Notes under the pieces: generated by a model
Told to the model about the DNA's origin: nothing
Seen by the model: the letters and a program-made list of their open reading frames with translations, nothing else
Databases searched by the model: none
From: an uncultured Bacteroidales bacterium
Lineage (GTDB): Bacteria; Bacteroidota; Bacteroidia; Bacteroidales; P3
Assembly: GCA_937906975.1 (NCBI GenBank)
Contig: CALCUN010000079.1
Coordinates: 1-12,398 of the forward strand
Direction: 5' to 3'
Length of the DNA stretch: 12,398 bases
Part shown: positions 6,508 to 12,398 of the stretch, in pieces
Position numbering within the stretch: the stretch's first letter is position 1
Layout: every line of letters begins with the position of its first letter
Position numbers and translations under genes: made by a program

Positions 6508-8526
6508 TTATTCCACAAGAGCGAAAGTGCCTTTTCTTATTTCTTTTTGACCATCAGAATTTACAAACTCTATAATATATATATATGTATTAGGGTGGCA
6601 AAATTCTCCATTAAAAGTTCCGTCCCAACCAACTTCGGTATCTCTACTTTCAAACAACAATCCACCTTGTCTATTGTAAATTCTCATTGAATAAGTTCCT
6701 TGTTTAACGAAATAACACACAGGCTTAAATATTTCGTTATTACCCTCAGCAGCACGAGGTGTGAAAGCATTTGGAATAAATATTACAGTTTCTCTTTTTA
6801 TGCTTGCTCTTGTAGAAAGGGCTGTTTGAACCTTTCCATCATTTCCAGCTGTTGCTTCCACAGCTCTAACATAATAATTAGTCTTATCAGAAGCCGTAAT
6901 CACATCTCCCATAAAATCGGTAAAAGTTGAAGAGCCTGATGTACCGCACAAAATAGGAGCTGGCTCTGATTCAGGTTGGCGATAAATTTCATAAACCCCC
7001 ACTCCATTATCCCAAGAATTGTAAGCATTCCATGAAAGAGCGTTAGTATTTCTATCGACCTCTGTCAATTCTAAACGCATAATTGAAGCAGGTCTTGAAG
7101 CTTTATAGACAAGATTACAAGCATCTGGTGCTTCAAATATATAAGAATAGTCATTTTTATTATTCTCTAAGGAGATATTATCCACATATTGCACTGTGTT
7201 ATTACCTGTATAAGCAATATTTGCTACAACTCTGTATTCTCCTCCATTCTCTGCTCTTTTTAAACGATATTTATTGACAACTATGCTTGCATCTACAAAA
7301 AATTCCAACTCAACTCCTTGATTTCTATCTTTAACAGACACCTTTCTTATTTCAACAAATTCGGGTTGTTGAGCAGAAGAAATTGTCAAAACCTTAATAT
7401 TTGAAGAAGACCTTATGTTATTGTTTCCAACAGCAACAATATAAAATTCATAATGTGAGATTATAGGATCTATATCAGCTTGATAGTTCAAGGCCTGTGT
7501 ATTTCCAATCATTGCAAAGCCAGAAGTTCCCTCTTTTCTATAAATTTCATAGCGTTGAACGTCAAATCCCTCATATTCATTCCACGATAAATTCACCTTA
7601 TCACTACAATCTGCTCTTTGTGCTGAAAGAACCATATTTGTATGCCTATCTGTACGAAGCGAAGTATTGTAACAAGTATCAAAAGCCATAACAGCCAAAG
7701 AATTTATTTGCTCTGAGGAGCATTGTCCGCAAGTATAAGAAGAAGCCTCTGAGCCCCAAATTGTATCTAAGGCAACACAAGGATTTCCACTACAAACAAC
7801 ATAACCCAAAACATCATCTGAGGTTGATGGCACCCACTCTAAAAAGATTTGTTGTGAGTTTTGATCTACGCTTATTCGTTGAAGAGTTGGCATATTAGGA
7901 ATTTCGTTATCGCCTATCACGTGTAAAACTTGATTTGAACGAGAAACACAATTATGGTCATTCTCCAATTCTATTTTATACAAGACAGAGTCAGAACAAA
8001 TAATAGGTAAATTATCGGTATATGTTCTTTGAGTTTGTGAGGCTAACAATTGCCAATCTGTATCTTGACGTTTTAGTTTTCTGTAAATCTTATATGGTTT
8101 GTTTTCGCTACCTGCTGGAGTTTCGCTACCCATTGAAGTCCACGAAAGCGAAACTGTGTTGTCGTTGTTTAAGGTTGTGGAAAGGAAAATCGTTCTTATA
8201 TAACCAAAAGGACGTCTTTCTTCTCCGAAATCGGCAGTTATCAAATAGCGAATCTGCTCTAAATTTGCATTTCTCACATTATCTGTGTAGGAATCTTGAT
8301 TTATATCAGTTGCTTCTCCCACTCTCGAATACGCATCGTCCGCAATATCGTATGCAGCCACGACATATTCCACAAATCCACTACCTTCTGCTGTTTCATA
8401 ATAAAGAGTTGTACTTCCGTCTTCATTGACTTGCGCACAGTATATACTAATTGAATTTTGGCCATTGGCAACTGAGCCAAAGAGCACAAAAGAAAAAACA
8501 AATAATATTAAGATTAGATTTTTCAT
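6508..8526 (-). CDS. T9SS type B sorting domain protein with fibronectin III-like repeats
   Basis: A 672-residue predicted secreted or surface protein. Residues 1-22 form a signal peptide (MKNLILILFVF... ending VANG). Several Ig/fibronectin-III-like modules follow, at about 115-205, 210-300, 305-385, 390-480 and 485-575, recognised by repeated LSW/LEW strands and xYEIYR or YKIYR strands. The C-terminus (583-672) is a gliding-motility-associated/T9SS type B domain: IPNAFTP (584-590), MRIYNRQGGLLFES (614-627), GWDGTFNG (633-640), YIYIIEF and KGTFAL. Such domains direct export across the outer membrane by the T9SS. The usual TPNGDGxND is degenerate here (TPRAAEGNNEIF). Thirteen cysteines, six of them between 245 and 307, suggest disulfides. 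Its ATG lies one base after the stop of the M16 gene (TAAtATG), implying translational coupling. It may be an adhesin or structural surface protein; no catalytic domain is visible. Confidence 0.88.
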   Translation of the reverse strand: MKNLILILFVFSFVLFGSVANGQNSISIYCAQVNEDGSTTLYYETAEGSGFVEYVVAAYDIADDAYSRVGEATDINQDSYTDNVRNANLEQIRYLITADFGEERRPFGYIRTIFLSTTLNNDNTVSLSWTSMGSETPAGSENKPYKIYRKLKRQDTDWQLLASQTQRTYTDNLPIICSDSVLYKIELENDHNCVSRSNQVLHVIGDNEIPNMPTLQRISVDQNSQQIFLEWVPSTSDDVLGYVVCSGNPCVALDTIWGSEASSYTCGQCSSEQINSLAVMAFDTCYNTSLRTDRHTNMVLSAQRADCSDKVNLSWNEYEGFDVQRYEIYRKEGTSGFAMIGNTQALNYQADIDPIISHYEFYIVAVGNNNIRSSSNIKVLTISSAQQPEFVEIRKVSVKDRNQGVELEFFVDASIVVNKYRLKRAENGGEYRVVANIAYTGNNTVQYVDNISLENNKNDYSYIFEAPDACNLVYKASRPASIMRLELTEVDRNTNALSWNAYNSWDNGVGVYEIYRQPESEPAPILCGTSGSSTFTDFMGDVITASDKTNYYVRAVEATAGNDGKVQTALSTRASIKRETVIFIPNAFTPRAAEGNNEIFKPVCYFVKQGTYSMRIYNRQGGLLFESRDTEVGWDGTFNGEFCHPNTYIYIIEFVNSDGQKEIRKGTFALVE

Positions 8527-8527
8527 A

Positions 8528-9829
8528 TTATGTAGTTATTTTATTATCACCCACAATTATTTTCGACATATATTGCAAATCAAAATATCTTTGCGATAAT
8601 TCTCTTACATCTTCAATAGTTATTGTCTTTATTGTATGAATAAAATCTTTGTAGTAATCGTATTCGTAATTCATCTTTTTCAAGAAAGAATACTTATCAG
8701 CCTTATCAAAAGCCCCATCTAAGTTTCTGATACAATCCCCTATCAAATAATTTTTAACTTGCGAGAGTTCACTTTCTGGAACTAAATCATTTTGAAGACG
8801 TATTATCTCTTTTTCCACCTCATTTAAAGTTTCCTTTGCTTTATCTGCCTTTACATCAGAGGAAATAGAAAGAACAGAAGCATATCTGTAAGCAGAAAGG
8901 TTAGCAGATATGCCGTATGTGTAGCCCTTATCTTCTCTTATATTCATCATTAAGCGAGAGCCAAAATAGCCTCCAAGCAAACAAACCACAACACTAAAAG
9001 GCAAGAAATCCTTATCCCTATGATTTAAACTAACTCCCCCCATTCTCACACTCGCTTGTGCTGCTCCTGTTTTATTTATTAACTTCAAACTCGCCTTATT
9101 AGACTCCTGCATAGAAAGTGTGTAATCTTTCAAGTCCAAGGCTTGATTTCTTCCCCATTTATTTGCTCCAAAATAATTTTCAAGCGATTTTATAAAATCA
9201 TCTGAATAATTTCCAGAAAGCACTATTTCACATTGAGAAGAATTGTAAAAAGTTCTGTAAAACTCTCTAACATCTTCGGCAGAGAGTTTATCAAAATCTT
9301 CTCTTTCTCCAAACAAAGACAAAGAATGTTGCTCAGGAAAAATTGTTCTATAAAAGCCTTTATAGGCCATCATTGCGGTTTTTTGAGCGTTTATCTCAAA
9401 ATTTTGTTTTTGTTTAGCAATATAGAGTTCAAATTCTCTATCTGTATAGTTAGCCTCTTTAATAATTTGTTCAATAAGAGGCAAAAGATTTTCTTGATAC
9501 TTCTTTAAGAAATAGAAAACCAAACTTGTGGCATCTCTTTCTGTAACCTTTTCAACGTATGCCGCATAGTAGTCTAACTTATCTGCAACCTCTATTGCGG
9601 ACATCTTACCACAGCCCTCAGTTATAAGAGAGGAAGCCGATGCAGAGGCGAAAAACTTATTTTGATTTACACTTCCCGCATTCATAAACATAAATTCCAA
9701 ACGTATTATTTCGGAATCCTTATCGTGAAAACAAGACATTTTAATATCATTCCTTAAAGAAATAGTTTCGTTAGGCTTACAAGACAGGTTAATATCAACA
9801 TTTAATAATTGAGGCATTTGGTTTATCAT
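8528..9829 (-). CDS. M16-family (insulinase-like) protein without the zinc-binding motif
   Basis: A 433-residue protein with the two-lobed M16B layout and a normal length for that subfamily. The N-terminal lobe has FMNAGSVNQ (48-56) and KMSAIEVADKLDYYAA (75-90). The second lobe has VRMGG (261-265), LLGGYFGSRLMMNIREDKG (284-302) and GYTYG (302-306), the conserved region holding the Arg/Tyr pair of non-catalytic M16B partner subunits. The HxxEH zinc motif expected near residues 63-67 is replaced by a serine/alanine stretch (ASASASSLI), so the protein is probably not a peptidase itself. M16B proteins often work as active/inactive heterodimers; no active partner is in this window. No signal peptide is visible, which suggests a cytoplasmic location and is odd between two envelope genes. 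An ATG four codons in (9817) is a possible alternative start. The gene starts 11 bp after the receptor gene and is one base from the next gene. Confidence 0.87.
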   Translation of the reverse strand: MINQMPQLLNVDINLSCKPNETISLRNDIKMSCFHDKDSEIIRLEFMFMNAGSVNQNKFFASASASSLITEGCGKMSAIEVADKLDYYAAYVEKVTERDATSLVFYFLKKYQENLLPLIEQIIKEANYTDREFELYIAKQKQNFEINAQKTAMMAYKGFYRTIFPEQHSLSLFGEREDFDKLSAEDVREFYRTFYNSSQCEIVLSGNYSDDFIKSLENYFGANKWGRNQALDLKDYTLSMQESNKASLKLINKTGAAQASVRMGGVSLNHRDKDFLPFSVVVCLLGGYFGSRLMMNIREDKGYTYGISANLSAYRYASVLSISSDVKADKAKETLNEVEKEIIRLQNDLVPESELSQVKNYLIGDCIRNLDGAFDKADKYSFLKKMNYEYDYYKDFIHTIKTITIEDVRELSQRYFDLQYMSKIIVGDNKITT

Positions 9830-9840
9830 AAGAAACGTTA

Positions 9841-12267
9841 TTAAAATTCTACTGTTAATTTAGCATTTAATTGGAATGGTGTTAAATAATTTGGCACTCC
9901 ATAGTATTTGTTACTATAATCGGCTACCCAAAAATATGAAACCACATTTTTGTTTGAGAATATATTGAAACATTCTACGTTTATCCATATTTTCTTAAAA
10001 TATTTCAAGAAATTGTTTTGTGCCCATGAGGTATTTTCATCTTTTATGCGGAAAGTGAACGCAATATCTGCTCTTAAATAATCAGGCATACGATTTGTGT
10101 GCATATATCTCGGAGTATTTGGAGCACCAAACGGATAACCATTTCCGTAATTAAAGCTTAGATACGCTCTTATAAAAGGCATATTTGGAATATAGTCTTG
10201 AAAACTTATGCTAATGTTGTATAACTGATCGGTTGGACGAGGAATATATCCCTTTCCATCGCCTTCAATATCTTCTTCTGTGTTCATAAGAGAGAAACTC
10301 AACCAAGAGTCAATGCCTTTTATCATTTCGCCAAACAAACGCACGTCAATTCCTCTTGCATATCCGATTGCGTTGTTTTGAGCCATGTATCTAACTTGAA
10401 CATTGTCCAAATAATAAGGATTCAAATCCCATAAATATTTATAATATACAGAAGACATTAACTTAAATGGGCGATCAAGCATTGTAAAGTTCCAATCAGA
10501 AGAAAGAACAAAGTGTAAACTCTTTTGAGAAAGCACATCTGAATGTACTACTCCGTGTTCATCTCTCAACTCCTTATAGAATGGACTTTGTGCATACATA
10601 CCACAAGCAAAGCGAAACAAAATATCTTGTTTTATATTGGGTTTAAAACTTACGCTTGCACGAGGAGAAGGCACAAATTCTTTGTTGTAATCCCACCATT
10701 GCGCTCTTAGCCCAATATTTGTGTACCAATTACCATAGTCATACGAGAAAATCCATTGCTTTTGCAAGTAAGCAGACAAACGAGTTGAAGCAATTAGGTT
10801 ATTGGACTTAAAGACATTGTTCAACATTGGCGGAAAAAGTCCATCAAATACGCCAATACTATCCAAAACAGAAGGAATGCTATAGCCACTGCTATCAACC
10901 ATTTTCCATTCATTTACCCTATCCTCTATTAATTCGTATTGCCATTTCACACCCCAAGAAAGATTACCATTATCGTATATCTTTACTCCCTTATGCTCGA
11001 TATTGTAAATATTTGCCGAAAGATAATTTCTCGCATGCTCAATATATGTACCAATACCTCTTTCCAATCCTTCATCATCTCCAAAGCCCAATCCCGTTTC
11101 TGAAAGATAATATTGTCCTTGAATGTCATATCTCACTTTTTCTCCCGTAGTAAAGCCTGAGGTTATTAGCTTTAAAACAATATCCTTTTGAGGTTTATGA
11201 GTAATCATAAAAGCCCCAAAAGCAGATGAAAACCTATCTAATTCCTGTCCGTCAAAATAGACCTTTAATTTCAACATTTCATAGAAGTTTCCAAAAGAAG
11301 TCTCTCTTGTTTCCGGAATAAAATTATATTGATTATCAGCCACATTTCCCAAAAAGGCAAGTTCTGTTTTTTCATTCAAATCGTAGGTTAAATAAAGTTG
11401 AAAATCGTTAAAGGTTGGATTGTATTCGCCTTGCGTTTCCAAAGAATTAAGAAGGTATTTATTGGTTTTGCGTCTATATCCCATTTGATAGGTAAAGCGA
11501 CTGCCGATTAATCCCTCTAAATGAAAGCTTGCCCCAAGCAATCCTAACAAAACATTTCCTCCAAACTCTTGTGGCTTTTTGTATCTAATGTCTAAGACCG
11601 AAGACATCTTATCTCCATATTTTGCATCAAAGCCTCCTGAGGAGAAAACAATATCTCCAACCATATCACTATTGATAAAACTCAACCCTTCTTGTTGAGC
11701 ATTTCTCACAAGCAAAGGACGGAATATCTCTATATCGTTTACATAGACAAGGTTTTCATCAAAATTTCCCCCTCTTACAGAATATTGAGAAGAAAGCTCG
11801 TTATTGGAAGACACACCATCTAAAGTCTTTAACAAATTCTCCACCCCACCCGTTGGACCTACAGCATTCTTTGCCCAATCAGTAGTGATACGAGTTACAC
11901 CCTCAATGCGAGAATTATCGCCCTTTATTTCGACCGTATTAAGTGTTTCAGACTTTTTTTTAAGCGTGAAATTAAGTTGAAGTTTTTCGTTTTTTTTAAG
12001 CTTAATATTTGCTTGCTCAGTAGAATAACCCATAAAACTTACAACAAGTTTTAAATCCTTATTTGCAGGTAAAGAAAGAGTATATTCTCCCAAAGAATTT
12101 GTTGTTGTCCCTATTGGTTTATCTAAATTAACCACACCAATATTGACCAATTCAAGTGAATTTCCATTTTCATCTACTACCTTCCCACTTAAAATAGCCT
12201 TGTTTTGAGCAAAAGAAAAAAGAAAAAAACAAACAAGTAATATATATATAAATAGTTTCTTTGACAT
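9841..12267 (-). CDS. TonB-dependent receptor with carboxypeptidase-regulatory-like N-terminal domain
   Basis: An 808-residue outer-membrane transporter. Residues 1-20 form a signal peptide. Residues about 24-103 are a carboxypeptidase D regulatory-like beta-sandwich (LSGKVVDENG at 26-35, VSFMGYS at 76-82). A TonB-box-like stretch is at LNTVEIKG (109-116). The plug is roughly 125-240, with SVRGGNFDENLVYVNDIEIF at 163-182 and GGFDAKYGDKMSSVLDI at 211-227. The rest is beta-barrel, ending in LTVEF with the terminal Phe typical of barrels. Such receptors import bulky substrates using TonB-ExbBD energy; the substrate here cannot be inferred. It is shorter than SusC proteins (about 1000 residues) and has no SusD neighbour, so a glycan-utilisation locus is unlikely. 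It is the first gene of a six-gene operon with a consensus promoter. Two A8 tracts occur in the linker after the N-terminal domain (coding residues about 90-106). Confidence 0.92.
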   Translation of the reverse strand: MSKKLFIYILLVCFFLFSFAQNKAILSGKVVDENGNSLELVNIGVVNLDKPIGTTTNSLGEYTLSLPANKDLKLVVSFMGYSTEQANIKLKKNEKLQLNFTLKKKSETLNTVEIKGDNSRIEGVTRITTDWAKNAVGPTGGVENLLKTLDGVSSNNELSSQYSVRGGNFDENLVYVNDIEIFRPLLVRNAQQEGLSFINSDMVGDIVFSSGGFDAKYGDKMSSVLDIRYKKPQEFGGNVLLGLLGASFHLEGLIGSRFTYQMGYRRKTNKYLLNSLETQGEYNPTFNDFQLYLTYDLNEKTELAFLGNVADNQYNFIPETRETSFGNFYEMLKLKVYFDGQELDRFSSAFGAFMITHKPQKDIVLKLITSGFTTGEKVRYDIQGQYYLSETGLGFGDDEGLERGIGTYIEHARNYLSANIYNIEHKGVKIYDNGNLSWGVKWQYELIEDRVNEWKMVDSSGYSIPSVLDSIGVFDGLFPPMLNNVFKSNNLIASTRLSAYLQKQWIFSYDYGNWYTNIGLRAQWWDYNKEFVPSPRASVSFKPNIKQDILFRFACGMYAQSPFYKELRDEHGVVHSDVLSQKSLHFVLSSDWNFTMLDRPFKLMSSVYYKYLWDLNPYYLDNVQVRYMAQNNAIGYARGIDVRLFGEMIKGIDSWLSFSLMNTEEDIEGDGKGYIPRPTDQLYNISISFQDYIPNMPFIRAYLSFNYGNGYPFGAPNTPRYMHTNRMPDYLRADIAFTFRIKDENTSWAQNNFLKYFKKIWINVECFNIFSNKNVVSYFWVADYSNKYYGVPNYLTPFQLNAKLTVEF
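11954..12000. repeat. Pair of 11-bp direct repeats, each with an eight-base homopolymer, inside the receptor gene
   Basis: The plus strand has TTTTTTTTAAG at 11954-11964 and again at 11990-12000. These read CTT followed by eight A on the coding strand, encoding Leu-Lys-Lys-Lys and Leu-Lys-Lys-Asn. The period is 36 bp (12 codons), so recombination between copies would stay in frame, while slippage within one tract would shift frame. In such AT-rich DNA this may be chance. Confidence 0.6.
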
Positions 12268-12287
12268 AGTAATCTATTTCTAAGGAG

Positions 12288-12318
12288 CAAATATACAAAT
12301 TATGTTGATAACAACAAA
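12288..12318 (-). promoter_or_regulatory. Consensus Bacteroidota promoter of the envelope operon
   Basis: On the minus strand TTTG (12315-12318) is followed by a 19-bp spacer and TATATTTG (12288-12295), an exact match to the Bacteroidota TTTG-N19-TAnnTTTG promoter. The -7 box is 20 bp before the receptor ATG, giving an inferred leader of about 13-15 nt (CCTTAGAAATAGATT region). This is the best promoter in the window and the only convincing one found upstream of any of the six minus-strand genes. Confidence 0.75.
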
Positions 12319-12356
12319 AAAACCAAGCAAAAAACAAACATTCCTAAGAAAAAATA

Positions 12357-12398
12357 AAATAAAGCAAAGAAAAAAAAATTTTTTTCTTTGCTTTATTT
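12357..12398 (-). terminator. AT-rich hairpin, probable terminator of the gene beyond the right edge
   Basis: A 20-bp perfect inverted repeat (12357-12376 with 12379-12398) ends exactly at the window edge and may extend past it. The core AAGCAAAGAAAA/TTTTCTTTGCTT is flanked by A and T tracts. On the minus strand the stem is followed by TATTTTTTC, so it could end a transcript entering from the right, before the receptor promoter. Its symmetry would allow bidirectional action. Apart from this hairpin and the promoter, 12268-12398 shows nothing else. Confidence 0.7.

Larger units (their letters stand above)
4281..12318 (-). other. Predicted six-gene transcription unit (receptor, M16-like, T9SS substrate, ComB-like, two barrels)
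   Basis: Six same-strand genes lie between one consensus promoter (12288-12318) and one strong terminator (4281-4318). Intergenic gaps, in order of transcription, are 11, 1, 17, 14 and 83 bp. No TAnnTTTG box or hairpin that I judged convincing lies in those gaps. The co-transcription is inference from spacing and signals. The 83-bp gap (4969-5051) before the last barrel gene is the most likely place for an additional start or processing site. Confidence 0.6.

Noticed and set aside
8022..8429. Plus-strand open frame of 135 codons opposite the T9SS substrate gene
   Set aside because: Its composition is that of a shadow frame of the real gene (runs of Leu, Tyr, His, Arg), with no domain, signal peptide or promoter.
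10827..11150. Plus-strand open frame of 107 codons opposite the receptor gene
   Set aside because: It is antisense to conserved barrel coding sequence, with no recognisable motif or initiation signal.
12241..12252. TA dinucleotide run near the receptor start, and a similar run near 6575-6590
   Set aside because: Both lie in coding sequence and are explained by Ile/Tyr codons (the receptor signal peptide and the YIYII strand of the sorting domain) in AT-rich DNA.
9841..12267. SusC/SusD glycan-utilisation locus
   Set aside because: The receptor is shorter than SusC, no SusD-like gene follows, and no glycoside hydrolase is in the window.

Overview
The window looks like a chromosomal segment from a low-GC member of the Bacteroidota, probably a Bacteroidales-type lineage that has a type IX secretion system (T9SS). 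Four things point there. The protein families are typical of the group: a TonB-dependent receptor with an N-terminal carboxypeptidase-regulatory domain, a gliding-motility/T9SS type B C-terminal domain, PF13568-type outer-membrane barrels, and a large S9 peptidase. Genes lack Shine-Dalgarno sites and have A-rich leaders. Several promoters carry the Bacteroidota -7 element TAnnTTTG, one with a TTTG -33 box at exactly 19 bp. Intergenic DNA is very AT-rich. No RNA genes, IS elements, CRISPR arrays or phage structural genes were seen.

Left part (1-2772, minus strand): an S9 prolyl-oligopeptidase-like secreted peptidase is followed after 6 bp by rsmG (16S rRNA m7G527 methyltransferase), which runs off the left edge. 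The pair appears to share one promoter. Divergent from it, across a 77-bp intergenic region with back-to-back -7 boxes, is guaD (guanine deaminase, plus strand, 2773-3240). guaD converges with a rhuM-family gene (3250-4248, minus), with only 9 bp between their stops and no visible terminator.

Right part (4281-12398, minus strand): six genes are packed tightly in one direction. They are a TonB-dependent receptor, an M16-family protein lacking its zinc motif, a T9SS type B secreted fibronectin-III-like protein, a 2-phosphosulfolactate phosphatase (ComB) family protein, and two tandem paralogous outer-membrane beta-barrel proteins. Gaps are 11, 1, 17, 14 and 83 bp. I see one consensus promoter before the first gene (12288-12318) and one strong terminator hairpin after the last (4281-4318), so I infer a single cell-envelope transcription unit of about 8 kb. 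A second hairpin at the right edge (12357-12398) insulates it from whatever lies upstream. The rhuM promoter starts three bases beyond the operon terminator.

Most genes belong to known families. The least explained content is the six-gene envelope operon, which mixes an apparently non-catalytic, unexported M16 protein and a ComB homologue with surface proteins. I found no clear evidence of a defence system or other wholly new machinery. rhuM is the only gene with accessory-genome associations.
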